From Vibrio hibernica (GTDB taxonomy: Bacteria; Pseudomonadota; Gammaproteobacteria; Enterobacterales; Vibrionaceae), in contig NZ_VHKO01000007.1 of NCBI RefSeq assembly GCF_015223435.1, positions 1 through 64,000 of the forward strand: a stretch of DNA of 64,000 bases. Direction: 5' to 3'. Shown in pieces: positions 41,686 through 51,435 of the stretch (position 1 is the first letter of the stretch; each line of letters starts with the position of its first letter). The translations under genes were made by a program, and so were the position numbers. The notes under the pieces were generated by a model that saw only the letters and a program-made list of their open reading frames with translations, was not told the origin of the DNA and did not search any database.

Positions 41686-42834
41686 TTAACCAGTTAAATC
41701 ATCAAAGAATTTTTTCACACCATTAAAAAAACCTTCCGATTTTGGCTTATGCTTTTGACCCGCATCGCCACCAAAGGATTCTTCTAAATCACGTAGTAAG
41801 TCTTTTTGATGAGAACTTAGTTTTACTGGCGTTTCGACTACAAGCTTACAGATCAAATCACCGACTGCACCACCGCGTACCGACTTAACACCTTTTCCAC
41901 GCATACGGAACATACGTCCAGTTTGCATTTCAGCAGGTACTTTCAGTTTAAAGCGACCATTTAATGTTGGTACTTCGACTTCACCACCTAACGCTGCAAG
42001 TGTAAAACTTACTGGTACTTCGCAATGTAAATTACTGCCATCACGATCAAAAATATGATGCTGACGTAGATGCACTTCAACATATAAATCACCAGCAGGA
42101 GCACCACGTTCTCCCGCTTCACCTTCGCCAGTTAAGCGAATGCGGTCACCGGTATCAACACCAGCGGGAATTTTAACATTAAGCGTTTTATTTTTTTGTT
42201 TACGGCCTTCACCATGACAAGAACCACAAGGATCTTTAATGATCTTACCTTTACCATGACAAGTAGGACAAGCTTGTTGTACGGCAAAGAAACCTTGGCG
42301 CATCTGTACTTGGCCATGACCATGACAAGTTCCACAAGTTTGAGACGTCGAACCGGCCTTTGCTCCACTACCATCGCACACTTCGCATTCTGCTAATGTT
42401 GGAATACGTATTTCTTTTTCACAACCACGCACTGCATCTTCTAAAGATAATTCCATATTGTAACGAAGATCAGAGCCGCGTTGCGCACGTTGACCACCGC
42501 CACGACGGCCTCCGCCACCGAAAATATCGCCGAAAACATCGCCGAACATATCTTCAAAACCACCGCCGCCGCCGCCACTAAAGCCGCCAGCTCCACCGCC
42601 CATGCCACCTTGTTCAAAGGCTGCATGACCATATTGGTCGTAGGCTTGTCTTTTCTGTGCGTCAGTTAAAATTTCATGCGCTTCTTTTACTTCTTTAAAT
42701 TTTTCAACAGCATCCGCTTCCTGATTTCTATCAGGATGGAACTTCATTGCTAGACGTTTATACGCCTTTTTAATATCACGTTCAGCCGCATCACGACTAA
42801 CGCCTAGTACTTCATAAAGATCACGTTTTGACAT
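41686..42834 (-). CDS. dnaJ: Chaperone protein DnaJ (Hsp40)
   Basis: Co-chaperone that delivers substrates to DnaK and stimulates its ATPase. About 382 residues from ATG 42834 ([12 protein letters not shown]). The J domain has His33-Pro-Asp. A Gly/Phe-rich region follows, then the zinc domain with four CxxCxGxG repeats ([32 protein letters not shown]), then the C-terminal substrate domains. The frame is open for 12 more codons upstream, but DnaJ proteins begin at the chosen Met. It lies 320 bases after dnaK, with a hairpin between. Confidence 0.98.
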   Translation of the reverse strand: MSKRDLYEVLGVSRDAAERDIKKAYKRLAMKFHPDRNQEADAVEKFKEVKEAHEILTDAQKRQAYDQYGHAAFEQGGMGGGAGGFSGGGGGGFEDMFGDVFGDIFGGGGRRGGGQRAQRGSDLRYNMELSLEDAVRGCEKEIRIPTLAECEVCDGSGAKAGSTSQTCGTCHGHGQVQMRQGFFAVQQACPTCHGKGKIIKDPCGSCHGEGRKQKNKTLNVKIPAGVDTGDRIRLTGEGEAGERGAPAGDLYVEVHLRQHHIFDRDGSNLHCEVPVSFTLAALGGEVEVPTLNGRFKLKVPAEMQTGRMFRMRGKGVKSVRGGAVGDLICKLVVETPVKLSSHQKDLLRDLEESFGGDAGQKHKPKSEGFFNGVKKFFDDLTG

Positions 42835-43156
42835 GCTTGATTCACCAATTTTTCTTAAAGCTAATGACACAGGTAAGCATTAGCGATGTATTTATCTGTC
42901 TAGATAAAAACCGACTGTAGCTGATCGCTTTTTTTACTCAAAGCATCGAGCTAGGTTTGACTTTTATCAAGAGAGACAAATTAACATTATCCATACTATA
43001 AAAAACTCAATATATAGAAGCTCTAAGCTTCCTATTTATTGTTTAGTATTTTATCGAAAAACGCGGGCGAGAGAGAAACCTCTAACGCCCGCAGTTTATT
43101 CTGATATCAGTAAGCGATTAATTGCTCACTTTACAGACTCGACTTAATCCTACGGA
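42835..43156. other. dnaK-dnaJ intergenic region
   Basis: Besides the dnaK terminator (43056-43092) this stretch must hold a dnaJ promoter if termination is complete. A weak sigma-32-like pair (CTTGATA followed by CGATGC) can be found on the minus strand, but the match is too poor to call. No gene seen. Confidence 0.4.
43056..43092 (-). terminator. Hairpin terminator after dnaK
   Basis: GCGGGCG (43063-43069) pairs with CGCCCGC (43086-43092), with an inner AGAG/CTCT pairing. A short T run follows on the minus strand. It may reduce dnaJ relative to dnaK. Confidence 0.75.
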
Positions 43157-45064
43157 TTATTTTTTGTCTTCGTCTTTTACTTCTTCAAATTCAGCATCCA
43201 CTACGTCGTCTTCAGGTTTTGAACTACCTTCGCCGCCTTGTGAAGCTTGAGCTTGCTGTTGAGCCATTTCCATTAGTTTTTGCGCAGCAGCCGCTAACGC
43301 TTGAACTTTTTCATCGATAGCCGCTTTATCGTCACCAGATTTAACGCGCTCTAGCTCGCCAATCGCTTTTTCGATATTCGCTTTATCTTCATCAGGAAGT
43401 GCATCACCCGCTTCTGTCATTTGTTTACGAGTACCATGGATCATTTGATCCGCCTGGTTACGCGTAGTGACTAACTCTTCGAATTTTTTGTCTTCTTCTT
43501 TATTAGCTTCAGCTTCTTGAACCATTTTTTCGATTTCTTCGTCACTCAAACCACCATTCGCTTGAATCGTGATTTTTTGCTCTTTACCTGTCGCTTTATC
43601 TTTTGCAGATACGTTCAAGATACCATCTGCATCCAAATCGAATGTTACTTCGATTTGAGGCATACCGCGTGGCGCAGCATTAATGCCTTCTAGGTTAAAT
43701 TGACCTAGAGATTTATTGTAAGAAGCTTGTTTACGCTCACCTTGTAATACGTGAATGGTCACTGCGCTCTGATTGTCTTCTGCTGTTGAGAACACTTGAT
43801 TTGCCTTAGTAGGAATCGTCGTGTTTTTCTCAATCAGCTTAGTCATTACACCACCCATCGTTTCGATACCGAAAGATAGAGGAGTAACATCAAGTAAAAG
43901 CACATCTTTTACATCACCAGAAAGAACACCAGCTTGAACCGCTGCGCCTACCGCGACTGCTTCATCAGGGTTTACATCTTTACGTGGTTCTTTACCAAAG
44001 AATTCCGTTACCTTCTTCTGAACTAGTGGCATACGTGTTTGACCACCCACTAGAATAACGTCAGTGATATCACTTACGCTTAAATCAGCATCAGCAAGCG
44101 CCACTTTAAGTGGTTCAAGAGAACGTTGTACCAAGTCTTCAACTAAAGATTCTAATTTAGAACGTGTTACTTTAACGTTCATATGCTTAGGACCTGTTGC
44201 ATCTGCTGTTACATATGGAAGGTTTACGTCGGTTTGTTGAGCTGAAGATAATTCAATCTTCGCTTTTTCTGCCGCTTCTTTCACACGTTGCATTGCTAGA
44301 GGATCTTTTTTCAGATCAATGCCTTGCTCGTTTTTGAATTCAGATACTAAGTAGTTGATTAGACGTGTATCAAAATCTTCACCACCTAAGTGTGTATCAC
44401 CATTGGTAGAAAGAACTTCGAATGTTTTCTCACCTTCAACTTCATCAATTTCGATGATAGAGATATCAAACGTACCACCACCAAGGTCATAAACAGCGAT
44501 AGTGCGATCGCCACCTTTTTTATCAAGACCGTAAGCAAGTGCAGCAGCAGTTGGTTCGTTGATAATACGCTTAACTTCAAGGCCTGCGATACGACCAGCA
44601 TCTTTTGTAGCTTGACGTTGCGCATCGTTAAAGTAAGCAGGAACCGTAATAACAGCAGCTGTTACTTCTTCACCAAGAAAATCTTCAGCGGTTTTTTTCA
44701 TTTTTTTCAAGATTTCAGCTGATACTTGAGGAGCAGCCATTTTTTGGCCTTTCGCTTCAACCCATGCATCGCCATTGTCTGCCTTGATAATTTTATAAGG
44801 CATAATTTCGATATCACGCTGAACTTCTTCGTCTTCAAAGCGACGACCGATCAAACGCTTGATAGCAAATAATGTATTTTCAGGGTTAGTGACCGCTTGA
44901 CGTTTTGCAGGCTGACCTACTAATGTTTCGCCATCTGTATAAGCCACTACCGATGCAGTTGTGCGTTCGCCTTCTGCATTTTCAATTACGCGTGGTTTGT
45001 CGCCGTCTAATACTGCAACACATGAGTTAGTTGTACCTAAATCAATACCAATGATTCTACCCAT
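43157..45064 (-). CDS. dnaK: Chaperone protein DnaK (Hsp70)
   Basis: ATP-driven folding chaperone. About 635 residues from ATG 45064 ([19 protein letters not shown]), with GGAG nine bases upstream. The nucleotide-binding domain shows the phosphate loops IDLGTTNS and [10 protein letters not shown] and the [12 protein letters not shown] segment. The linker is [10 protein letters not shown], then the beta-sandwich substrate domain and helical lid, ending [11 protein letters not shown]. Two sigma-32-type promoters lie in the grpE-dnaK gap. Confidence 0.99.
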   Translation of the reverse strand: MGRIIGIDLGTTNSCVAVLDGDKPRVIENAEGERTTASVVAYTDGETLVGQPAKRQAVTNPENTLFAIKRLIGRRFEDEEVQRDIEIMPYKIIKADNGDAWVEAKGQKMAAPQVSAEILKKMKKTAEDFLGEEVTAAVITVPAYFNDAQRQATKDAGRIAGLEVKRIINEPTAAALAYGLDKKGGDRTIAVYDLGGGTFDISIIEIDEVEGEKTFEVLSTNGDTHLGGEDFDTRLINYLVSEFKNEQGIDLKKDPLAMQRVKEAAEKAKIELSSAQQTDVNLPYVTADATGPKHMNVKVTRSKLESLVEDLVQRSLEPLKVALADADLSVSDITDVILVGGQTRMPLVQKKVTEFFGKEPRKDVNPDEAVAVGAAVQAGVLSGDVKDVLLLDVTPLSFGIETMGGVMTKLIEKNTTIPTKANQVFSTAEDNQSAVTIHVLQGERKQASYNKSLGQFNLEGINAAPRGMPQIEVTFDLDADGILNVSAKDKATGKEQKITIQANGGLSDEEIEKMVQEAEANKEEDKKFEELVTTRNQADQMIHGTRKQMTEAGDALPDEDKANIEKAIGELERVKSGDDKAAIDEKVQALAAAAQKLMEMAQQQAQASQGGEGSSKPEDDVVDAEFEEVKDEDKK

Positions 45065-45128
45065 TAGAACATTCTCCAAAAAATTCAGTTAATCAGTTTT
45101 GCTGTACCCAGCTTTTTTATATCAAATA

Positions 45129-45156
45129 AGATGGGGGCTCAGATTTGGATTTCAAC
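45129..45156 (-). promoter_or_regulatory. Sigma-32 heat-shock promoter of dnaK (proximal)
   Basis: On the minus strand GGGTTGAAA (-35, TTGAAA at 45155-45150), a 13-base spacer, then CCCCATCT (45136-45129). The sigma-32 consensus is CTTGAAA, 11-17 bases, CCCCATNT. The -10 match is essentially complete. The start of transcription would be about 60 bases before the dnaK ATG. Confidence 0.85.
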
Positions 45157-45213
45157 CCTATCTGTCAATTTGTTCTAGCGGCTATCTATCGATAAACACG
45201 CTTTTATACACCA

Positions 45214-45242
45214 TAAATAAGGGCTACAAATTTCATTTCAAG
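45214..45242 (-). promoter_or_regulatory. Possible second sigma-32 promoter of dnaK (distal)
   Basis: On the minus strand CTTGAAA (45242-45236), a 12-base spacer, then CCCTTATTTA (45223-45214). The -35 is perfect for sigma-32 and the -10 is degenerate. It begins 16 bases after the grpE stop. Its use is a guess. Confidence 0.45.
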
Positions 45243-45257
45243 GGACAAAATGAAATA

Positions 45258-45872
45258 TTATTTTGCAACCATCACCATCGCAGGACGGATCACTCGACCA
45301 TTCAATTGATAACCTTTTTGCATCACGATCATCACGGTATTCGATTCATGCTCAGCACTTTCTTGCATCCCAATAGCTTGGTGCAATTCAGGATTGAAAG
45401 CTTCACCTTCAGGATTGATAACTTCTAGGCCAAATTTAGAGACCGTATCAACGAATGATTTGTGTGTCATTTCGACACCTTCAATAATCGATTTAACCAC
45501 TTCATCTTCAGAATCAGAAGCTTGAAGTGCACGTTCTAAATTATCGATGACCGGTAGCAGCTCTTCAGCAAATTTATTCAGTGCGTATTTACGAGCTTTA
45601 TCAATTTCTTGTTCACTACGACGACGCATATTTTCTACTTCAGCTTTTGCTCGTAGAACAGAATCTTGTTGCTCTTTAACTTGAGCTTGGCTCGCAATTA
45701 GCGCAGCTTCTAATTCTGCAACCAATGAACCTTCAGTTTCTCCACTTTCATTCCACTCAATATCACCATCATCACCAATCGTTTCGATGGTTTCATTTTC
45801 AAGTGCTTCTTCTGCTTGTACTTCTTCCGCTTTTAGCTCTTCTTCATGCGGGTTATTGTGTTTATCTGTCAT
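45258..45872 (-). CDS. grpE: Nucleotide exchange factor GrpE
   Basis: Releases ADP from DnaK. It is 204 residues. A long acidic N-terminal region rich in Glu (about 1-60) leads into a coiled coil (about 60-110, [24 protein letters not shown]). The C-terminal beta domain follows, with [13 protein letters not shown] and [20 protein letters not shown]. It lies directly upstream of dnaK and is divergent from nadK, with a sigma-32-type promoter. Confidence 0.97.
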   Translation of the reverse strand: MTDKHNNPHEEELKAEEVQAEEALENETIETIGDDGDIEWNESGETEGSLVAELEAALIASQAQVKEQQDSVLRAKAEVENMRRRSEQEIDKARKYALNKFAEELLPVIDNLERALQASDSEDEVVKSIIEGVEMTHKSFVDTVSKFGLEVINPEGEAFNPELHQAIGMQESAEHESNTVMIVMQKGYQLNGRVIRPAMVMVAK

Positions 45873-45959
45873 GATATCTCCAAGAAATTAATCAAGACCA
45901 TACGCTTGCTCCACTTAAATAGGCACAAAATACTCGCATAGTCGTTACACTTGCCTTTA

Positions 45960-45987
45960 TTATGGGGACGAAGATTTTTGATTCAAG
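45960..45987 (-). promoter_or_regulatory. Sigma-32 heat-shock promoter of grpE
   Basis: On the minus strand CTTGAA (45987-45982), a 14-base spacer, then CCCCAT (45967-45962) followed by AAT. This matches the heat-shock consensus closely. Transcription would begin about 80-90 bases before the grpE start. Confidence 0.82.
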
Positions 45988-46025
45988 CGTAAAATACGAA
46001 TCCTTAATGAAAGAGCAGAGATATT

Positions 46026-46910
46026 ATGCAAAAGCCGTTTAACGTAATCGCTATTATTGGTAAACCTCGTAACCATAAAGCTGTGCAAACTCATAAAGAA
46101 TTATTTTTTTGGTTAATTGACCAAGGTTACCAAGTTCTGGTTGATGATCGTTTGATCGATATATTGGAAGAGCTACCAAAATCTATATTTACAAGCTTAT
46201 TACAAATTGGTGAGCAGGCAGATCTCGCCATCGTGGTTGGCGGTGATGGTAATATGCTGGGTGCGGCTCGCATACTTTCTCGTTTTGATATCTCAGTCAT
46301 CGGCGTAAACCGGGGGAATTTAGGTTTTCTAACGGACCTGAATCCTGAAGATTTTCACGATTCGTTATTAAGCGTATTGAAAGGACATTATTTAGGTGAA
46401 GATCGTTTCTTATTAGAAGCAGAGGTTCATCGACACGGTCAAATAAAAAGCCACAATTCTGCCTTAAATGAAGTGGTGCTTCATCCGGGTAAAGTGGCTC
46501 ACATGATTGAGTTTGAGGTGTATATCGATGATCGCTTTGCTTTTTCTCAGCGTTCAGATGGGTTAATTGTTGCAACCCCAACCGGATCAACTGCTTATTC
46601 ACTTTCCGGTGGAGGCCCTATCTTATCACCAAGTTTAAATGCAATCTCTTTGGTACCGATGTTTCCACATACCCTATCAAGCCGACCTTTGGTGGTTGAT
46701 GGTAATCGCAAAATAAAATTAGTGGTTTCTCCCGACAATAGAGGAACGCAAGAGGTCAGTTGTGATGGGCAAATATCTTTACCAGTATCGCCTGGTGATG
46801 AGATTCATATTTTTCAAAGCCCAAGTATTTTGAATCTGATTCACCCTGAAGACTACAGTTACTACCATGTACTGCGTAAAAAATTAGGCTGGTCGAGTAA
46901 ACTATTTTAA
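46026..46910 (+). CDS. nadK: NAD kinase
   Basis: Phosphorylates NAD to NADP. It is 294 residues, family length. The GGDG motif is VVGGDGNML near residue 72. [33 protein letters not shown] and the C-terminal SCDGQ segment match the family. It is divergent from grpE and convergent with recN, the usual arrangement in Vibrio and E. coli. Confidence 0.98.
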   Translation: MQKPFNVIAIIGKPRNHKAVQTHKELFFWLIDQGYQVLVDDRLIDILEELPKSIFTSLLQIGEQADLAIVVGGDGNMLGAARILSRFDISVIGVNRGNLGFLTDLNPEDFHDSLLSVLKGHYLGEDRFLLEAEVHRHGQIKSHNSALNEVVLHPGKVAHMIEFEVYIDDRFAFSQRSDGLIVATPTGSTAYSLSGGGPILSPSLNAISLVPMFPHTLSSRPLVVDGNRKIKLVVSPDNRGTQEVSCDGQISLPVSPGDEIHIFQSPSILNLIHPEDYSYYHVLRKKLGWSSKLF

Positions 46911-46961
46911 AGGCAAGAGTCAGAGGTGTAAAAGGCCACCCTTCTTTCTAGAACAGAGAAA

Positions 46962-47011
46962 TTGGGATCTTATATATTTTTAACTAGAAAGAGTTAATAC
47001 CAAGATCCCAA
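46962..47011. terminator. Nested hairpin between nadK and recN
   Basis: TTGGGATCTT (46962-46971) pairs with AAGATCCCAA (47002-47011). Inside, TTAACT pairs with AGTTAA around a six-base loop. It lies between two converging genes, so it probably ends both transcripts. Confidence 0.7.
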
Positions 47012-47039
47012 CTTTAATATCTGTATTTTTAATTGTTAG

Positions 47040-48704
47040 CTACGCTGCGACTAACAGCTCTTTAGCATTAGCTCGAGTTGAATCTGTAATTTGACTACCA
47101 CCAAGTAAACGGGCCAGTTCATCCACACGCTGGTTATTATCGAGAAGGTTCATTCTAGTTTCCGTTTTACCAGCCTTCGCCTGTTTGGACACAAATAGTT
47201 GTTGATGACCACACCCTGCTACTTGCGGTAAATGGGTTACACACAAAACTTGAGTCGATTCCCCTAACTTACGCAGCATTTTGCCAACCACACTCGCGGT
47301 TGGGCCACTGATCCCCACATCAACTTCATCAAAAATAAGACTTGGTGTTTGTACTTTTTGCGCCGTGATGACTTGAATTGCCAGTGATATACGAGAAAGC
47401 TCGCCACCAGATGCTACTTTTGCCAAAGCTTGTAATGGTTGACCTGGGTTTGCTGAAACTAAGAAGCTGATACTATCAATACCAAGTGGCGTTGCATGTT
47501 TGACTTCGCTACTTATATCAATGCAGAACTGTGCTTGCGCCATGCTGAGTTCATGCATACTTTGAGTGATAAGCTTGTTCAATTCCTTAGCATAACGCCG
47601 ACGGCTCTTGCTGAGTTTTTCTGCTGACTGAATAAATGCTTGATACTTTTCTTCTACATCACGCTCAAGCTGTTCGAATCTCTCATCTGAACAATCTAAT
47701 GCGTCAATCTGTTCTTTAATTTTTTGATGATGCTGATACAACTCATCTGCCGATACGCTGTGCTTCTTGGCAGTACTCATCACCTTACTAAAACGATCTT
47801 CCACTTCAGCAATTCGGGTCGGATCCACATCAATATCATCCGCATAAGAACGCAGCTCTAAATTGATTTCATCTAATTGAATGATAGCTTCTGATAGCAT
47901 GCTTGGCAGATGCGATAACTTAGGATCTAGATCCACTAATTCGTTCAAAGCATGACTAACAGAATTAAGTAGACCTAACGCATTTGCATCATCACCATCA
48001 TAAAGATCGTTAATCGCTTGCTGACACGTCAGGGCGATTTGACCACTGCTGGATAACAATTTATGTTCTTGTTCAAGCTCTACAAATTCATCCTCGCCTA
48101 AGGCAAGTTCATCCAATTCTTTAACTTGATATTCGAGTAATTGCTTTTGAGCCAAATTATCTTGGCTACTCACCCGTAACGTTTTTAATTGATTTTGTTT
48201 CTGCCGCCAATCGGAGTACGTTTTTTTAGTCGCCTCAATTAATCCTTGATGACCAGCATATTGATCGAGCAAAGTCAGCTGGTATTCAGGTTTCATTAAC
48301 TGATGATGAGCATGTTGACCATGAATATTAACCAACGTTTGCCCTAACGATTTAAGCAATGAAAGAGGGACAGGGTTACCATTGATAAACGCACGTGAGC
48401 GCCCCTCTTTAGTGATAATCCGGCGTATAATACACTCACCACTATCAAGTAACTCATTATCTTCTAGCCAACGTGTTGCGCGAACATTATTATCTAGAAT
48501 AAACGATGCGCTAATATCAGTTTTTTCTTCTCCAGGTCTGACCACATTACTATCAGAACGCCCACCGAGGCACAGCCCTAGTGCATCGATAGCAATAGAT
48601 TTACCCGCACCCGTTTCACCGGTAATCGTTGTCATTCCTTTGAAAAGCTCTAGCTGCAAAGACTTAACAATCGCAAAATTATTAACACTTAAATGAGAGA
48701 GCAT
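47040..48704 (-). CDS. recN: DNA repair protein RecN
   Basis: An SMC-like ATPase used in double-strand break repair. About 554 residues from ATG 48704 ([20 protein letters not shown]), with AAAGGTGG upstream. Walker A is [10 protein letters not shown] near residue 29. A long coiled-coil middle follows, then the C-terminal ATPase half with the ABC-type signature [13 protein letters not shown] and Walker [14 protein letters not shown]. Two LexA boxes overlap its promoter, so it should be among the strongest SOS genes. Confidence 0.98.
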   Translation of the reverse strand: MLSHLSVNNFAIVKSLQLELFKGMTTITGETGAGKSIAIDALGLCLGGRSDSNVVRPGEEKTDISASFILDNNVRATRWLEDNELLDSGECIIRRIITKEGRSRAFINGNPVPLSLLKSLGQTLVNIHGQHAHHQLMKPEYQLTLLDQYAGHQGLIEATKKTYSDWRQKQNQLKTLRVSSQDNLAQKQLLEYQVKELDELALGEDEFVELEQEHKLLSSSGQIALTCQQAINDLYDGDDANALGLLNSVSHALNELVDLDPKLSHLPSMLSEAIIQLDEINLELRSYADDIDVDPTRIAEVEDRFSKVMSTAKKHSVSADELYQHHQKIKEQIDALDCSDERFEQLERDVEEKYQAFIQSAEKLSKSRRRYAKELNKLITQSMHELSMAQAQFCIDISSEVKHATPLGIDSISFLVSANPGQPLQALAKVASGGELSRISLAIQVITAQKVQTPSLIFDEVDVGISGPTASVVGKMLRKLGESTQVLCVTHLPQVAGCGHQQLFVSKQAKAGKTETRMNLLDNNQRVDELARLLGGSQITDSTRANAKELLVAA

Positions 48705-48733
48705 AAATCCACCTTTAAAAACCAAATTATTCA

Positions 48734-48775
48734 CTGTATGTAAAAACAGTATATACTGGCTTTTTATACAGTAAA
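48734..48775 (-). promoter_or_regulatory. recN promoter with two LexA boxes
   Basis: Two perfect CTG-N10-CAG sites, at 48734-48749 and 48756-48771, six bases apart. On the minus strand -35 TTTACT (48775-48770), a 16-base spacer and -10 TATACT (48753-48748) fall within them. E. coli recN also has multiple LexA sites. Confidence 0.9.
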
Positions 48776-49008
48776 GTTTTTTATTGGTTATTTAATGACT
48801 CTGCCTTTTCACATTTACTCAAAGTGTTCACATCAGGCAATAGAAGGCACTATACCTATACTATCTTTTTCTATTTTTATTAATTTTCTGCAACCAAACT
48901 CAAAAATTATGGTCTTATTTCCATCTTTCGAACAGAGAGCTTTTACTTCTGGGCTGCGCTTGTTTATCATCAGGGCAGTTTTTATCCCTCAACTCAAAGA
49001 AAGCCACT

Positions 49009-49374
49009 ATGCATTTTAAAAAGTGGATAATGATTATCCCTTTATTTCTGACTCTTTTACTGTCTGGTTGCAGCGTTTTAGAACGCTTTGTTTACCGAAT
49101 AGATATAGCCCAAGGTAACTACGTTGAACAACCCGACGTTGATAAAATTCGTATTGGCATGACCAAAGAACAAGTTCGTTTCGTTTTAGGTTCACCTATG
49201 CTGGTTCAAAATGGTTACCCTGATACTTGGTACTACATTTATAACTTTACTCATGGTCATGACGATACAGTACAAAAGAACCTTGAAATAACGTTTGATG
49301 AAATGTCACAAAAGCTAACCGAAGCTTCGGGTGACTTTGATCTCAGCCCTGATTTCAATACTCCATTGCAATAA
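49009..49374 (+). CDS. bamE: Outer membrane protein assembly factor BamE (SmpA/OmlA lipoprotein)
   Basis: A small lipoprotein of the BAM complex that inserts outer-membrane beta-barrels. It is 121 residues. The signal is [16 protein letters not shown] with Cys21. The conserved core is [21 protein letters not shown] and [10 protein letters not shown]. It is divergent from recN. A possible promoter (TTCACA at 48827, 18 bases, TATACC at 48851) lies in the leader, but I am unsure of it. It converges with rnfH across a terminator. Confidence 0.95.
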   Translation: MHFKKWIMIIPLFLTLLLSGCSVLERFVYRIDIAQGNYVEQPDVDKIRIGMTKEQVRFVLGSPMLVQNGYPDTWYYIYNFTHGHDDTVQKNLEITFDEMSQKLTEASGDFDLSPDFNTPLQ

Positions 49375-49397
49375 TAGATCTCACTATCTATTGATGT

Positions 49398-49441
49398 AAA
49401 AAAGTCCCCATATCAGATATGAACTGATATAGGGACTTTTT
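49398..49441. terminator. Bidirectional terminator between bamE and rnfH
   Basis: AAAAAGTCCC.ATATCAG pairs with CTGATAT.GGGACTTTTT (one mismatch), seven-base loop. There are A and T runs on the two sides. Confidence 0.9.
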
Positions 49442-49476
49442 CATATTATTCATAAACTTTTCAATTGCTTATCATT

Positions 49477-49788
49477 TCATTTTTTCTGTTCTGCACGCTT
49501 ACGTCGAATCTCTTTCGGATCAGCAAGTAATGGTCGATAAATTTCAATCCTATCTTTATCCCGCACATTCGCATCCAATTTAATATTGCGGCTAAATACA
49601 CCGACTTTATTATTCTTAAGGTCGATCTCAGGATATAACTCTAATACACCAGATTGTTCAATAATCTCCTGTACAGACATATCACTAGATACCGCTAACT
49701 CGAAGACTTTTTGCTCATGAGGTAAAGCATATACAACTTCCACACGAATTAATGATTGATTCAAATTTTTCTCAGTCACTGACATCAC
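49477..49788 (-). CDS. rnfH: RnfH family ubiquitin-like protein
   Basis: 103 residues with the beta-grasp fold of the UPF0125/RnfH family (RVEVVYALPHEQKVFELAV, VGVFSRNIKLDANVRDKDRIEIYRPL). It is also known as RatB because it lies next to ratA. The name RnfH came from Rnf gene neighbourhoods. Its biochemical role is not known. The start is either 49788 or the next codon, 49785. It lies 28 bases after ratA on the same strand. Confidence 0.9.
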   Translation of the reverse strand: MMSVTEKNLNQSLIRVEVVYALPHEQKVFELAVSSDMSVQEIIEQSGVLELYPEIDLKNNKVGVFSRNIKLDANVRDKDRIEIYRPLLADPKEIRRKRAEQKK

Positions 49789-49816
49789 TCTTTGTTTATT
49801 GATTACTCATGAATAC

Positions 49817-50254
49817 TTAAGGGTTAACATAAATTTGTTTTGCCCTTTGAGTGAACGATTTCACCATATTACTTGTTAATTCGTTAAATATTTTACCAAA
49901 AGCCATTTCAATTAATTTATTAGAAAACTCAAACTCTAATTGAAACTCAATCTTACAGGCAAAATCATCTAAAGGAATAAAACGCCAACTTCCTGATAAA
50001 CTTTTAAAAGGACCATCCACTAACTGTAATTTAATTAAGCGGTCAGGGATCATGAGGTTAGAGGTAGTAAACGTCTTTTTGATACCGGCTTTAGAAACAT
50101 CAACTGATGCCACCATCGCAGTTTGACTTGATTCAATTAATTTAGAACCTGAGCACCCTGGTAAAAACTCTGGATACCTCTCTACATCATTAACCAAAGT
50201 AAACATTTGTTCAGCACTAAACGAAACTAAAGCTGAACGATTAATTAAAGGCAT
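49817..50254 (-). CDS. ratA: RatA, START-like (COQ10/polyketide cyclase) protein
   Basis: 145 residues of the START-like fold. Signatures include SAEQMFTLVNDVERYPEFLPGC and LIKLQLVDGPFKSLSGSWRF. In E. coli RatA has been described as a ribosome-binding factor that blocks subunit association. Relatives include CoQ10-binding COQ10. Both roles are family inference here. It is divergent from smpB and upstream of rnfH, the standard order next to ssrA. Confidence 0.92.
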   Translation of the reverse strand: MPLINRSALVSFSAEQMFTLVNDVERYPEFLPGCSGSKLIESSQTAMVASVDVSKAGIKKTFTTSNLMIPDRLIKLQLVDGPFKSLSGSWRFIPLDDFACKIEFQLEFEFSNKLIEMAFGKIFNELTSNMVKSFTQRAKQIYVNP

Positions 50255-50353
50255 AAAACTTCCTAATATGACTCAGCGAACATATTCTTAAAAATAAACA
50301 TAAATATTAACAAGAAAGCGTAGAAAAGGATTCGCGAAAATTAACGCAATCCG

Positions 50354-50359
50354 TATAAT
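50354..50359 (+). promoter_or_regulatory. Possible smpB -10 element close to the start codon
   Basis: A perfect TATAAT lies nine bases before the smpB ATG. The best-spaced -35 (TTCGCG at 50331, 17-base spacer) is weak. If used, the mRNA would have almost no leader. Confidence 0.35.
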
Positions 50360-50368
50360 GACGCCATT

Positions 50369-50854
50369 ATGGCAAAGAAAAAATCAAAATCCAAAGCCGG
50401 TAGTAATACTATCGCACTCAACAAGCAAGCTCGGCACGAATATTTCGTTGATGATGAAATTGAAGTTGGCTTAGAGCTGCAAGGTTGGGAAGTTAAATCT
50501 TTACGTCAAGGTAAAGCCAATATCGCAGAAAGCTACGTTTTTCTTCGCGATGGCGAGGCATTCCTAAGTGGCGCATCAATCATACCACTGAATCAAGCCT
50601 CTACGCATATTGTCGCCAACCCAACTCGGGTTCGTAAGCTTTTACTCAATCGTCGTGAATTAGATAATCTATTTGGACGAGTAAATCGCGAAGGCATGAC
50701 TCTAATTGCCCTATCGCTTTATTGGTCTCAGTCTTGGGTGAAAATGAAAATTGGCGTTGCGAAGGGTAAGAAATTACACGACAAGCGTGATGATCAAAAA
50801 AATCAAGATTGGCAGCGCGATAAAGCTCGCATCATGAAAAGCAGCTTACGATAG
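50369..50854 (+). CDS. smpB: SsrA-binding protein SmpB
   Basis: Binds tmRNA and places it in stalled ribosomes. It is 161 residues, family length. The OB-fold core reads [29 protein letters not shown], and [16 protein letters not shown] appears here as [17 protein letters not shown]. The basic C-terminal tail that enters the mRNA channel is present. No Shine-Dalgarno sequence is visible before ATG 50369. The tmRNA gene follows 170 bases later. Confidence 0.98.
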   Translation: MAKKKSKSKAGSNTIALNKQARHEYFVDDEIEVGLELQGWEVKSLRQGKANIAESYVFLRDGEAFLSGASIIPLNQASTHIVANPTRVRKLLLNRRELDNLFGRVNREGMTLIALSLYWSQSWVKMKIGVAKGKKLHDKRDDQKNQDWQRDKARIMKSSLR

Positions 50855-50912
50855 ATTATCTAACAATAAAGACTAAAAGTGTCTTATTGTTAACCACTTA
50901 ATCGCTAGTCAC

Positions 50913-50940
50913 TAGACTCTGAAAGGTTTTATGTTACTAT
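50913..50940 (+). promoter_or_regulatory. Probable ssrA promoter
   Basis: TAGACT (50913-50918), a 16-base spacer and TACTAT (50935-50940). Transcription would start near 50948, giving a 5' precursor leader of about 77 bases before mature tmRNA. Confidence 0.5.
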
Positions 50941-51024
50941 GCGCGTTAAGTTGATATATACAGCGTTAATAACGTTGGTTTGATATTTTGATGAGTAGTT
51001 CAAAATAATTCAAACAGAAAACTT

Positions 51025-51391
51025 GGGGCTGATTTAGGATTCGACGGGAATTTTGAAGTCTTAGGTGCATGTCGTGGGGCGGTTTGCCACGTAAAAAGCC
51101 GCAAAAAAATAGTCGCAAACGACGAAAACTACGCACTAGCAGCTTAATACCCTGCTGAGAGCCTTTCTGCCCTAGCTTCCGTTTGTAAGACGGGGAACAA
51201 CAGAGAGTCAAACCCAAACGAACTCGTGTGGCGTCTCCAGCCTGAGAGACAAAGCATTAAAAATAATTCAGGATAGCCATCAGCTAGCGTGTCGGTTCGC
51301 AGGTCGGTGGTGAAATTAAAGATCGACTAAACATGTAGTACCAACGGTGAATGATTTTCGGACGCGGGTTCAAATCCCGCCAGCTCCACCA
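51025..51391 (+). ncRNA. ssrA: Transfer-messenger RNA (tmRNA)
   Basis: Rescues ribosomes stalled on broken mRNA and tags the product for proteolysis. The 367-nt mature form begins GGGGCTGATTTAGGATTCGA and ends with an encoded CCA. The tRNA-like acceptor stem GGGGCTG pairs with CAGCTCC. The T-arm GCGGGTTCAAATCCCGC is at 51364-51380. The tag reading frame at 51115-51147 codes for ANDENYALAA then stop, with GCA as resume codon. Its binding partner smpB is just upstream. Confidence 0.98.
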
Positions 51392-51398
51392 ATCTAAC

Positions 51399-51435
51399 AA
51401 AAATGCCACTAGCTCAATAAGTTAGTGGCATTTTT
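51399..51435 (+). terminator. Terminator of ssrA
   Basis: A perfect 13-bp stem, AAAAATGCCACTA (51399-51411) with its complement at 51423-51435, ending in T residues. Confidence 0.9.

Noticed and set aside
42132-42669. Overlapping frames inside dnaJ on both strands, rich in His, Thr and Ala
   Set aside because: Produced by the repetitive Gly-rich and CxxCxGxG coding sequence of dnaJ.
48795-49019. 74-codon open frame on the + strand before bamE
   Set aside because: It overlaps the bamE start, has no ribosome site and no recognisable domain. It is more likely leader sequence.
50966-51217. 83-codon minus-strand frame
   Set aside because: It lies within tmRNA on the opposite strand.
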